A stretch of DNA of 15,147 nt, taken from the NCBI GenBank assembly GCA_020440405.1, contig JAGROF010000098.1, forward strand, positions 1-15,147, in the 5' to 3' direction. Within the stretch, counting starts at the first letter, position 1. Each line of letters begins with the position of its first letter. The notes under the pieces were generated by a model. That model was not told the origin of the DNA. It did not search any database and saw only the letters and a list, made by a program, of their open reading frames with translations. Origin of the DNA: Chlamydiia bacterium (GTDB lineage: Bacteria > Chlamydiota > Chlamydiia > Chlamydiales > Simkaniaceae). Shown here piece by piece: positions 1 to 7,226 of this stretch. Both the position numbers and the translations under genes were made by a program.

Positions 1-105
1 AGCTTCGCTCTCCGCGCTTCATTTTCAATGAAAATCTTCTGTCCAATTGTTACTATTTTAGACTAATTCAGCTATAGTGCTTTCATTGCACCTGAACGAT
101 ACGTT
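1..105. other. Intergenic segment downstream of the first NSS gene
   Basis: No reading frame or RNA gene is recognisable here. Two small symmetries are visible: a 15-bp palindrome with 7-bp arms around one base (ATTTTCA-A-TGAAAAT, 21-35), which could be an operator for a gene outside the window, and a short inverted repeat GAACG-ATA-CGTTC (94-106) touching the stop codon of the minus-strand transporter. The latter has only 5 bp of stem and no following T-run, so I do not call it a terminator. Confidence 0.3.
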
Positions 106-1491
106 CTAAAAGAATGCGGAAAGATTCAAGATTCCGGCTTGTTCTAGGATGATGATGATCACAGCTAGGGGAGCGATGTAGCGGACGAGGAAGAACCAAG
201 GTCCAAACAAAAGGCGCATCGAAGTGCCCCGCATAAACTCTTCCCGAGACAGCTCTTTTTTCATGACGATTCCAATGAACAGGGCCGTTAACAGTCCAGC
301 AACCGGCATCATCCAGCTGGCCGAGATGTAGTTCATCGTATCGAAAAAGTTCTTCCCATAGATTTTTTCCCAGCTAGGAAAGAGAGCTCCCGATCCCGCT
401 AGGGCGGAAGGAATTCCAAATACAAAGGTCCCAATGGCGGAAAAGATGACAGCTTTGGAGCGTTTCCATGAAAACAGCTCCATGAGGTTTGCGACGAGCA
501 CTTCAAGGAGAGAGATCGAGGAGGTTAGGGCTGTAAAGACAAACAGAAGGAAGAAAACCGTTGAGATGACCAGACTTCCAGGAAGCTTTGCAAAGAGAAC
601 GGGCATTGTTTTAAAGACCAGTCCAGGGCCACCTTCCGCAGGGAAGTTAAACGAAAATACGATGGGGAAAATCATGAGAGCAGCCATCAGAGAGACTGCA
701 ATAGTCATAATCGCTACAATGAAGGCAGTGCGGGGGAGGTTTTCACTCGGCTTGAGGTAACTTCCATACGTCACAATAATTCCCAGTCCGACGCTCAGTG
801 TAAAAAAAGCCATACCCAAAGCGTTCAAAATCACTGTAGGGGTGAGCTTTGAAAAATTGGGATAGAAGATAAATTTCACAGCTTGCCCAAATCCAGGGAG
901 GGTAAATCCGTAGGCAAATAGGGCAATTAGAATAAATAAGAGGGCGGGCGTCAGGATCTGACTCCAGTATTCGATCCCTTTCCGAATGCCGCTATACACG
1001 ACTCCCACATTGAGTAAGATAAAGAGGAAAAGCCAAAAGATGTTTTGATCCGAAGAGGTGTAGACCAGATCAAAAATCGCCCGGATCTCATCAGGGGTTT
1101 TCCCTAAACTAAATTGATTCAGCGACATTAAGGCATAGTTCAAGCACCATCCCGAGACCACGCAATAAAAAGAGAGGATAATGAAACTGGTGAGCATGTT
1201 GAGGTACCCCAACATCCGCCAGTTTCCTGACTGGCTCGCAAGCTCTTGATAGGCAAAGATGGGACTCCGTTGGGTCTTTCGCCCAATCATCAACTCTCCA
1301 ATAAAGAGGGGGACGCCTAATGCAAAGGTGAAGATGATATAGAGAAGGACAAAAGCTCCGCCCCCATTATCTCCAGCGGTGTAAGGAAAACGCCAAAGAC
1401 TCCCGAGCCCAATGGCGGAACCAGCAGCTGCCATAATGAACCCAAAGTGGGATGCCCAATGCTCACGTTGTCCTTTCATTCTCGAAAGCAT
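106..1491 (-). CDS. Sodium:neurotransmitter symporter (NSS) family amino-acid transporter, paralogue 1
   Basis: Inner-membrane permease of the LeuT-fold NSS/SNF family, predicted to couple sodium entry to uptake of an amino acid or related amine. The family signature is at residues 24-37 (GSAIGLGSLWRFPY), followed by the NGGG turn, a TM6 motif FFTLSVGLG and a TM8 motif FTALTSS holding the Thr-Ser pair of the Na2 site. About 11-12 hydrophobic segments span the whole protein, a normal length for bacterial members. It resembles the YhdH/YocR-type subfamily more than LeuT itself. Substrate cannot be told. Start choice: three Met codons lie close together (1515, 1491, 1479); the one at 1491 follows an AAAGAG stretch, while 1479 gives MKGQREHW, matching the paralogues at 9672 and 11054. 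The gene is divergent from the nqrF operon and is a separate, more distant paralogue of that tandem pair. Confidence 0.93.
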   Translation of the reverse strand: MLSRMKGQREHWASHFGFIMAAAGSAIGLGSLWRFPYTAGDNGGGAFVLLYIIFTFALGVPLFIGELMIGRKTQRSPIFAYQELASQSGNWRMLGYLNMLTSFIILSFYCVVSGWCLNYALMSLNQFSLGKTPDEIRAIFDLVYTSSDQNIFWLFLFILLNVGVVYSGIRKGIEYWSQILTPALLFILIALFAYGFTLPGFGQAVKFIFYPNFSKLTPTVILNALGMAFFTLSVGLGIIVTYGSYLKPSENLPRTAFIVAIMTIAVSLMAALMIFPIVFSFNFPAEGGPGLVFKTMPVLFAKLPGSLVISTVFFLLFVFTALTSSISLLEVLVANLMELFSWKRSKAVIFSAIGTFVFGIPSALAGSGALFPSWEKIYGKNFFDTMNYISASWMMPVAGLLTALFIGIVMKKELSREEFMRGTSMRLLFGPWFFLVRYIAPLAVIIIILEQAGILNLSAFF

Positions 1492-1555
1492 AGCTCTTTT
1501 TTTTATTTGCAGCAAGCGTCCCTAAGTGGTAAACAAAGGTACAGGGGGAACATCT

Positions 1556-2155
1556 ATGCCACAAGAGCCGCAGCATCAACAAGCGCCGCCACCATCACCA
1601 CCTCAAGAGTGGGTCATGCCTCCATGGCTTCAGGAAGTGATTAAGTATGTGGATGAAAGACTTAATTGGTTAGATCTTGTATTCTTTGGGCTAGGAGGAT
1701 TGATCCTCCTGATTCTTTTGCTGATTCTTTTGAGAAAACGAAAACGTGTTCATCATGAAACGGTTGAGAAATATGAACAGGACATTGAAGCGATTAAAAC
1801 GCGGCATATGGAAGAGATTACGCGTGCGGAGAAAAGGGTTGAGAGGATGAAAGAGGAATTCCAGGAGATGCTTGAAGATGCTGAGGTCGAGCACTCTAAA
1901 AGAGTGCAAAAAATCGAAAAAGGGCATGCTGAAATCCGTTCCACTGACGAACATAGTCTATTTGAGCTCAAAGAAGAGATCCAGCGGCTCCGCGCTAAGC
2001 AGCTTGCTGAAATGGAAACCTTTGAAGGGGAAATCAAACGCTTGAAGAGTGAGATTGAAACCATGCACGAAGGGCATGCGCAAGAAATTGAGCGTTCAGA
2101 ACTGGAGATCGGTGACTTGAAGAAACAACTCCAAGCATTGATGTATAAGATATGA
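1556..2155 (+). CDS. Single-pass membrane protein with long cytoplasmic coiled coil, first gene of the nqrF operon
   Basis: Unrecognised protein of 199 aa. Residues 1-24 are rich in Pro and Gln, residues 39-60 form one strongly hydrophobic Leu/Ile helix, and the helix ends in RKRKR, so by the positive-inside rule the C-terminus faces the cytoplasm. Residues about 65-197 are an almost unbroken charged heptad-like stretch rich in Glu, Lys and Arg, predicted to be a coiled coil, with a repeated (K/E)GHA(Q)EI phrase near 122-127 and 172-178. There is no enzymatic motif. The ATG at 1556 is preferred over an in-frame GTG at 1526 because GGGGGAA (1544-1550) precedes it at good spacing. Its stop overlaps the nqrF start by 4 nt (ATGA), implying translational coupling. 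As I recall, yajC, another small one-helix protein, sits next to nqrF in Chlamydia, but this protein is longer and does not look like YajC. A membrane-anchored scaffold or Nqr accessory role is only an inference. Confidence 0.85.
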   Translation: MPQEPQHQQAPPPSPPQEWVMPPWLQEVIKYVDERLNWLDLVFFGLGGLILLILLLILLRKRKRVHHETVEKYEQDIEAIKTRHMEEITRAEKRVERMKEEFQEMLEDAEVEHSKRVQKIEKGHAEIRSTDEHSLFELKEEIQRLRAKQLAEMETFEGEIKRLKSEIETMHEGHAQEIERSELEIGDLKKQLQALMYKI

Positions 2156-3423
2156 CGTATCTCATAGCGATGGTGATGTTTGCGTGTGTGGGGACCCTTC
2201 TTGCAGGGATGATTCTCTTCACAAAGAGACGTTTAGTGAGCACCGCTCCCTGCAAAATTGAGATCAATAACGATCCTTCCCTCATGAAAGAGGTCGAAGG
2301 AGGAAAGACCCTTCTTGCGGCCTTAACAGAGCAGGGGATTGCCATCCCTTCTCCTTGTGGGGGGAAAGCGACCTGCAAACAGTGTCGGGTCCAGGTTGTA
2401 AAAGGGGGAAAAGATGTGCTCGAAACCGATAAAGCCACGTTCACTCCTAAGCAGCTTGCAGAAGGGTGGCGCCTCTCTTGCCAATGCAAAGTGAAGCAAG
2501 ACTTGGGACTCAAGCTCCCTGAGAACCTCCTCACGTTAAAGGAGATCAAAGGGACAGTGGTCTCAAACCGGAATGTGGCGACATTCATCAAGGAGCTGGT
2601 TGTTAAGATCCCTGAGTCTGAAACTGTCCAGTACATTCCGGGAGATTACTTGCAGTTTCATGTGCCGAGCTATCGGACAAATACACGAGAATGGAGGAAG
2701 ACCATGGATGAAGAATACTATGAAGATTGGGAACACTTTGATCTTTTTGGCCATACAATTGAGTATAAGGAAGGAGAAGAAGAGGTAATCCGGGCCTACT
2801 CCATGGCCTCCTATCCCGCTGAAGGAAACCTCCTTAAATTTAACATCCGCATTGCAACGCCCCCCTTTATTAGGGGAAAAATTGCAGCAGATATCCCTTG
2901 GGGGATTTGTTCCTCTTATACCTTTGGGCTTCAAGAAGGAGATGGGATCCGCCTGTCTGGACCTTATGGAGAATCTCATATGATTGAAGATGATCGAGAG
3001 CTGGTCTTTTTGATTGGAGGTGCCGGTTCCTCGTTTGGGCGGAGTCATATTCTCGATCTTTTTAGGACAAAGAAAACACAACGCATTGTCACACTCTGGT
3101 ACGGGGCGCGGTCGTTAAAGGAGAACATTTACCAAGAGGATTACGAAGCTCTTGAACAGGAATTTGCAAATTTTACCTATCATCTGGTATTATCGGAACC
3201 AACTAACGATGATCTGGAAAAGGGGTGGCCCAAAGAGGACCCCGTCAAAACCAATTTTCTATTCAAAGCTTTCGAGGAAGGCCAGCTTAAAGAGATGGAA
3301 GAACCCGAAAGCGCCCTCTACTATGTGTGCGGTCCTCCTATGCACAATAGTAGCGTATTAAAGCTCCTCGATAACTATGGCGTACCAGAAGAAAGTATAA
3401 TATTAGATGATTTTGGAAGTTAA
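2152..3423 (+). CDS. nqrF: Na+-translocating NADH:quinone reductase subunit F
   Basis: Electron-input subunit of the Na+-NQR complex: it takes hydride from NADH onto FAD and passes electrons through a [2Fe-2S] centre into the membrane subunits that pump sodium. Residues 3-23 form the N-terminal membrane anchor. The ferredoxin domain follows with Cys69, Cys75, Cys78 and Cys110 in the CxxxxxCxxC...C pattern. The FAD motif RAYSMAS is at 214-220, the NADH-binding loop GGAGSSFGRSH at 289-299, YYVCGPP at 390-396, and the C-terminus ends LDDFGS. The 423-aa length is close to the usual size of about 410. The loop differs from the proteobacterial GGGAGMAPMRSH form and resembles the chlamydial version I remember. 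The start codon overlaps the upstream stop by 4 nt and nadE begins 2 nt after its stop, so the three genes are probably one operon. The other nqr genes are not in the window. Confidence 0.96.
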   Translation: MTYLIAMVMFACVGTLLAGMILFTKRRLVSTAPCKIEINNDPSLMKEVEGGKTLLAALTEQGIAIPSPCGGKATCKQCRVQVVKGGKDVLETDKATFTPKQLAEGWRLSCQCKVKQDLGLKLPENLLTLKEIKGTVVSNRNVATFIKELVVKIPESETVQYIPGDYLQFHVPSYRTNTREWRKTMDEEYYEDWEHFDLFGHTIEYKEGEEEVIRAYSMASYPAEGNLLKFNIRIATPPFIRGKIAADIPWGICSSYTFGLQEGDGIRLSGPYGESHMIEDDRELVFLIGGAGSSFGRSHILDLFRTKKTQRIVTLWYGARSLKENIYQEDYEALEQEFANFTYHLVLSEPTNDDLEKGWPKEDPVKTNFLFKAFEEGQLKEMEEPESALYYVCGPPMHNSSVLKLLDNYGVPEESIILDDFGS

Positions 3424-3425
3424 AG

Positions 3426-5066
3426 ATGAAAATACTCGTAGCACAGCGAAACCCCGTCGTTGGGGACATTGATGGAAACACCGCTCAAGTTTTAGAAAGC
3501 ATGGAAGAAGCCCGCAAAAAGGGGGTCGATCTCGTGATGTTTGGAGAGTTGACCCTGTGTGGGTATCCTCCAGAAGATCTCGTGTACCATCATTCCTTTC
3601 TCGATTCGATGGAAATCCACCTTGAGCGGATTGTCAAAGCTTCTAAAGGGCTCACCGTGATTGTAGGGCTGATCCGACGGAATATCAATGCTGGAGAAAA
3701 ACACCTTCTTAATAGTGCTGCAGTCATTCACGACGGAAGCCTTTTAGGATTCCAAGACAAATGGCTTCTACCCACCTATGATGTATTTGAAGAGCGGCGG
3801 TATTTCGAGCCGGGGAAAGACACACGCATTTGGGAAATTGGGGGCAAGCGGATCGGGCTCATCATCTGTGAAGATATTTGGCAACATGCCGGATATGTGG
3901 GGTATACCCGATACGAGCGGGATCCTGTGCTCGCTTTAGTCGAGCATTCCCCAGATATTCTCCTCAACATCTCCGCATCTCCCTATCAATTTCAAAAACC
4001 CGACGTCCGCGTCAATGTGTGTGCCAAAGCTGCAAAGACTTTGGGGTGCCCCGTTGTGATGTGTTGCCAAGTGGGAGCCAATGGACAGATTATCTTTGAT
4101 GGGTATAGCGTTTACGTCAATAAGAAAGGAGAACTCTGCCAGTTAGGAAAAGGATTTGCAGAAGATGCGATGGTTATTGACTTAGAGGCACCTTCTTGCC
4201 CCGTTCCTTTTGAATACAATGCCATGACGAACCTCCTCCAAGCCCTTCAACTTGGCGTGAAAGACTATTTTGTAAAGTGTGGGTTTTCCAAAGCGTGCCT
4301 AGGACTTTCTGGTGGGATCGATTCCGCCTTGGTTGCCTATATTGCTACACGAGCATTAGGTCCTGAAAATGTCTTAGGAATTAGCATGCCCTCTTGTTAT
4401 AGCACAGAGGCGTGTCAAAGCGATGCGAAAACTTTGGCTAAGAACCTAGGCATTCAATTTAAGGAAATTCCTATTGGCGAGCCTTTCGATACGTTGCGTC
4501 ATCTTCTTGAGCCCCATTTCGAAGGAAAAGAGCCCGACATTACAGAAGAAAATTTGCAAGCGCGGATTCGTGGGATTATTTTGATGGCCATGTCTAATAA
4601 ACATGGATATATCGTCCTAAGTACAGGAAATAAAAGTGAACTAGCCCTTGGGTATTCCACCCTATATGGAGATACCTGTGGGGGCCTCGGCGTCATTGGA
4701 GACGTCACCAAAACACGCGTTTATGACCTGTGCCGTCACATCAATAAGATAGAAAATAAAGAAATGATCTTAAACTCCATTATCGACCGCCCCCCTTCTG
4801 CTGAGCTCCGTCCTGATCAAATCGATCTCGACTCTCTCCCCGAATATGGAGTGATCGATAATGTCCTTGAAGGCTATGTTGAAAACTATCTTTCCATTGA
4901 TGAGATTGCAGAGAAATACCATATCCCTCAAGAGCAGGTCCTTGAGCTCATTCAAAAGATCCATGCCGCAGAATACAAAAGGCGGCAAGGGCCGCCTATT
5001 TTAAGAGTGTCGAAAAAGTCCTTTGGCATCGGGCGTCGTTACCCGATCGTCCAAAAGTGGTTGTAG
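3426..5066 (+). CDS. nadE: Glutamine-dependent NAD+ synthetase
   Basis: Two-domain enzyme making NAD+ from nicotinic acid adenine dinucleotide, ATP and glutamine in the cytoplasm. The N-terminal nitrilase-type glutaminase domain (about 1-255) has the Glu41-Lys112-Cys148 catalytic triad, in contexts FGELTLCGYPPEDL, FQDKWLLP and LIICEDIW. The C-terminal synthetase domain (about 265-546) has the ATP pyrophosphatase P-loop SGGIDS at 295-300, followed by STGNKSE and the DRPPSAELRPDQ segment typical of the family. The 546-aa length is normal for the glutamine-using form. The gene starts 2 nt after the nqrF stop, with GGAAG (3414-3418) inside the end of nqrF as its ribosome binding site, so it is co-transcribed. 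Chlamydiaceae are thought to import NAD rather than make it, so this gene points to an environmental chlamydia. No internal disruption is seen. Confidence 0.96.
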   Translation: MKILVAQRNPVVGDIDGNTAQVLESMEEARKKGVDLVMFGELTLCGYPPEDLVYHHSFLDSMEIHLERIVKASKGLTVIVGLIRRNINAGEKHLLNSAAVIHDGSLLGFQDKWLLPTYDVFEERRYFEPGKDTRIWEIGGKRIGLIICEDIWQHAGYVGYTRYERDPVLALVEHSPDILLNISASPYQFQKPDVRVNVCAKAAKTLGCPVVMCCQVGANGQIIFDGYSVYVNKKGELCQLGKGFAEDAMVIDLEAPSCPVPFEYNAMTNLLQALQLGVKDYFVKCGFSKACLGLSGGIDSALVAYIATRALGPENVLGISMPSCYSTEACQSDAKTLAKNLGIQFKEIPIGEPFDTLRHLLEPHFEGKEPDITEENLQARIRGIILMAMSNKHGYIVLSTGNKSELALGYSTLYGDTCGGLGVIGDVTKTRVYDLCRHINKIENKEMILNSIIDRPPSAELRPDQIDLDSLPEYGVIDNVLEGYVENYLSIDEIAEKYHIPQEQVLELIQKIHAAEYKRRQGPPILRVSKKSFGIGRRYPIVQKWL

Positions 5067-5080
5067 GGCATGCTCTAGCC

Positions 5081-5530
5081 TTACTCTACATCTGACTTTA
5101 GATGCTTTTTCACTTCGTCGCATGCGGCGTCAACATATGCTTTTGTGCAATGGTAGGCCATGTGTCCCGCTAAGAAGCCTTTCGCCACTTCCCAATTTCC
5201 TCCCAATACCCATAGTACAAGAAGGGCTTTTTGGTAGGTCATGCCATCTTTTGCCCACGGACTTAACAGTGCTTCTTCTTTTAGACTGTGTTCTAAGGGA
5301 TATTTAGGGATGTCTCTCATCGATGCAGCAAATCCAATAGCTGCACTTGAGAAGTACAGAGTCGGGCTATTTCTATAAGAAAAATACCCAGAGGCGACAC
5401 AAATGATGATGCCTAACCCCTCTTTAACCGTGTCATTCGGCCGAACTGGTGAATAGCTCATCGCTTTCGCTGCCGCTTGATCCACCATTTGGTTGAGTTC
5501 CTGCCCTAAAATTTGAAGTTTTGTTGCCAT
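5081..5530 (-). CDS. Small hypothetical protein with hydrophobic segments
   Basis: Unrecognised 149-aa protein. The ATG at 5530 is chosen over an upstream in-frame ATG (5566) because AAGGAG lies six bases before it. Residues 1-25 look amphipathic and helical. Moderately hydrophobic stretches lie at about 37-51, 57-70, 100-112 and 117-126, with a central Pro- and Glu-containing loop (75-98) and a charged, lysine-rich tail. These patches are weak for true transmembrane helices; they could form two hydrophobic hairpins, as in chlamydial membrane-associated proteins, or a helical soluble core. No signal peptide or catalytic motif is visible. It lies 45 nt downstream of epmA on the same strand and may be read through from the efp-epmA transcript. 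It ends 14 nt from the convergent nadE stop. Function unknown. Confidence 0.75.
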   Translation of the reverse strand: MATKLQILGQELNQMVDQAAAKAMSYSPVRPNDTVKEGLGIIICVASGYFSYRNSPTLYFSSAAIGFAASMRDIPKYPLEHSLKEEALLSPWAKDGMTYQKALLVLWVLGGNWEVAKGFLAGHMAYHCTKAYVDAACDEVKKHLKSDVE

Positions 5531-5575
5531 ACTTTTCTCCTTGATTTGCGGCCAAAAGGATAGCAAAGACTCGAG

Positions 5576-6454
5576 TTAATCAAAAGGAAAATGAATTTTT
5601 GAATACCCCTTTTTGAGCATCAGGAGGCGGTCGAAGCCCAGCGCGATGCCATAGCAGTCTGGAAGCCCTTTTTCTAGGGCATGAAGGAGCTCAGGGTCAT
5701 AGGGGAGAGGGGCCTTTCCCAAAGCGATCCGCTCTTGATTGGCCGCTATCAAGCGATTTTTTTGCTCCACAGGGTCTGTCAGCTCATGGTAGCCATTCCC
5801 CAGCTCAATCCCCTTAAAATATATTTCAAACCGCTCGGCGACCCCTCCTTGTACCTGCGCTAAAGCCGCTTGATCTTCCGGGAAATCCGTCACAATCGTC
5901 AGCTCCTGAAAGGTGGGCTCGACCACACATCCCCACAGCAAGTTGATCACATCTTTTTTGTCATGGAGCTCAAAGCCCAAGGCTTTTCCCCGTTCCATCA
6001 ACTCCTCAGGAAAAGCTGTAAGGGGAAGCCCCACAGCCTCTTCAAAGGCGTGCGCATACGGTTTTTGTACACACACCTGCCTTCCTAAAAAAAGTTCTAA
6101 AAGTTCGATGTTTTCTTGCAGAAAAGCTTCTTGAGTTGTCTCCACCCGATACCACTCAATCATGGTGAATTCTGGAGCGTGAAGCGCGCCCACCTCATCC
6201 TTGCGGAAGACATGCCCCAGTTGATAGATGTCGCCTGATCCTGCCGCAAGGAGTTTTTTCATCCCATACTCTGGAGACGAGTGAAGATAACCCCCCTCCA
6301 CTTCAAAAAGGTCGATGTGTGCATCGACCGGGGCATATTGAGAAAGCATGGGGGTGTCAACTTCCATAACCCCTCGCTCTTGAAAGAACATGCGAACTTG
6401 ATGGAGCGCCTCAGCGCGAGCGTGCAGTAAGCTATTCTTTGACGCGAGAGACAT
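5576..6454 (-). CDS. epmA: EF-P beta-lysyltransferase EpmA (PoxA/GenX/YjeA), lysyl-tRNA synthetase paralogue
   Basis: Truncated class II aminoacyl-tRNA synthetase that activates (R)-beta-lysine and attaches it to a lysine of EF-P instead of to tRNA. The 292-aa protein has the catalytic core only, with no anticodon-binding domain, as expected. Class II motif 2 starts at FRKDEVG (83-89) and continues to PEFTMIEWYR (94-103); motif 3 is GIALGFDRLLML (269-280). Within motif 3, A271 matches Ala298 of E. coli EpmA, where lysyl-tRNA synthetase has Gly; this supports EpmA over LysRS. The segment VAERFEIYFKGIELGNGYHE (205-224) is also family-typical. The ATG at 6454 is preferred over 6496 because GGAG lies just upstream and the homology begins right after it. 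It overlaps the end of efp by 23 nt, a direct link with its substrate. The aminomutase partner epmB is not in this window. Confidence 0.93.
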   Translation of the reverse strand: MSLASKNSLLHARAEALHQVRMFFQERGVMEVDTPMLSQYAPVDAHIDLFEVEGGYLHSSPEYGMKKLLAAGSGDIYQLGHVFRKDEVGALHAPEFTMIEWYRVETTQEAFLQENIELLELFLGRQVCVQKPYAHAFEEAVGLPLTAFPEELMERGKALGFELHDKKDVINLLWGCVVEPTFQELTIVTDFPEDQAALAQVQGGVAERFEIYFKGIELGNGYHELTDPVEQKNRLIAANQERIALGKAPLPYDPELLHALEKGLPDCYGIALGFDRLLMLKKGYSKIHFPFD

Positions 6455-7004
6455 ACTCTCCGGTGCGTGTGTCCACCTTGACCAGCTCCCCTTCATCGAT
6501 GAAAATCGGAACCTGAATCATGGCTCCCGTGTCGGTCTTAGCTGGTTTCAAAACCCGTCCTGAAGCTGTGTCTCCACGCACTCCTGGAGCCGTTTCCGTA
6601 ATTGTCATGTTTAAGAATGTTGGAGGAATGACATCGACAACCTCTCCTTTATAGAGGACCAATCCATACACCGTATCCTCAATCATGTAAGGTTCTTTGT
6701 CATCAATCACGGAAAGAGGAACGGAGATCTGCTCATAAGAGGTGTCATGCATAAAAATAATTGCATCTCCCTCCTTATAAAGCATCCGCATCTGCGTCTC
6801 TTCCACATCGGCTAAATCGAGTTTTTCTCCAGACCTATACGTCTTTTCGATGACCCGTCCCGACATGAGATGCTTGAGCTTTGTGCGGGTAAAGGCCTGC
6901 CCTTTCCCAGGCTTGACAAACTCTACCCCCACAATCGTGTAAGGCTCGTTGTCAATTTCGACCTTCATCCCTGCTTTGAATTCATTTGTACTGACTTGAG
7001 GCAT
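6432..7004 (-). CDS. efp: Translation elongation factor P
   Basis: EF-P binds ribosomes stalled on consecutive prolines and promotes peptide-bond formation. The 190-aa protein has the three-domain EF-P layout: a KOW-like N-terminal domain and two OB folds ending in the family signature (GDTASGRVLKPAKTDTGA, then VPIFIDEGE and VDTRTGEYVSRVK). The loop KPGKGQAF places Lys at position 34, the residue modified by EpmA in E. coli. The start at 7004 is chosen because AAAGGGAG (7009-7016) precedes it and the protein then aligns with E. coli EF-P from residue 1; an in-frame ATG at 7043 lies inside the flanking palindromic element and would add 13 unrelated residues. epmA overlaps its 3' end. Chlamydiae carry two EF-P paralogues as I recall; proximity to amn suggests this is the efp2 type. 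Confidence 0.97.
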   Translation of the reverse strand: MPQVSTNEFKAGMKVEIDNEPYTIVGVEFVKPGKGQAFTRTKLKHLMSGRVIEKTYRSGEKLDLADVEETQMRMLYKEGDAIIFMHDTSYEQISVPLSVIDDKEPYMIEDTVYGLVLYKGEVVDVIPPTFLNMTITETAPGVRGDTASGRVLKPAKTDTGAMIQVPIFIDEGELVKVDTRTGEYVSRVKE

Positions 7005-7022
7005 AACACTCCCTTTAAATAA

Positions 7023-7028
7023 ATTATA
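7023..7028 (-). promoter_or_regulatory. Possible -10 element for efp at the edge of the palindromic element
   Basis: On the minus strand the outer end of the 165-bp palindrome reads GGTATAATTT, giving a perfect TATAAT 18 bases before the efp start codon. No good -35 hexamer stands at 15-18 bp spacing (the 17-bp position reads CCCAAG), so this is only a candidate. If used, the leader would be only about a dozen bases, just enough for the AAAGGGAG ribosome binding site. Confidence 0.35.
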
Positions 7029-7188
7029 CCGATCATATTTCAAAACTTGGGTTTCCCTGCGCCAGCATCCCGATCTTTAGTCCCATCTGCATCGCTCCTA
7101 TCTCCTGGATAGGAGGCTGCTTCGATAAAACTAAACCTCGGGCGCTGGCTTTGGCAAACTCTCAAATTTTGAAACAAGATCGGTATAA
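7024..7188. repeat. 165-bp imperfect palindromic element, MITE-like
   Basis: The whole segment between efp and the next gene is one long inverted repeat. It begins TTATACCGATC and ends GATCGGTATAA, an 11-bp perfect terminal repeat. Similarity continues inwards with few changes: TTTCAAAA(C/T)TTG against its complement, then GCCAGC, CCCGA, TTTAGT, and finally CTCCTATC (7095-7102) pairing perfectly with GATAGGAG (7108-7115) around a 5-base loop. Its apex falls at the midpoint of the element. There is no reading frame of note inside. TA dinucleotides at both ends would suit a TA target-site duplication of the mariner/IS630 kind, so a non-autonomous MITE is the likeliest origin. In RNA it would fold into a long hairpin and could act as a terminator for the upstream gene. 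No second copy is visible in this window. Confidence 0.8.
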
Positions 7189-7226
7189 GAATCCATTATC
7201 TCAGAGAATGTCCTCTCTTGTCAAGG

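Noticed and set aside
94..106. Short hairpin GAACG-ATA-CGTTC as terminator of the first NSS gene.
   Set aside because: Only 5 bp of stem, overlapping the stop codon and with no T-run.
1507..1535. TTGCAG-17 bp-TAAACA as a promoter of the nqrF operon.
   Set aside because: Spacing is right, but each hexamer matches the consensus at only three positions, which is near chance.
2034..2636. A 200-codon minus-strand frame across the coiled-coil gene and nqrF.
   Set aside because: It is antisense to nqrF, which has intact Fe-S cysteine motifs, and its translation resembles no protein.
7005..7043. A longer EF-P starting at 7043.
   Set aside because: The extension is coded by the palindromic repeat, and the 7004 start has the ribosome binding site and aligns with EF-P residue 1.
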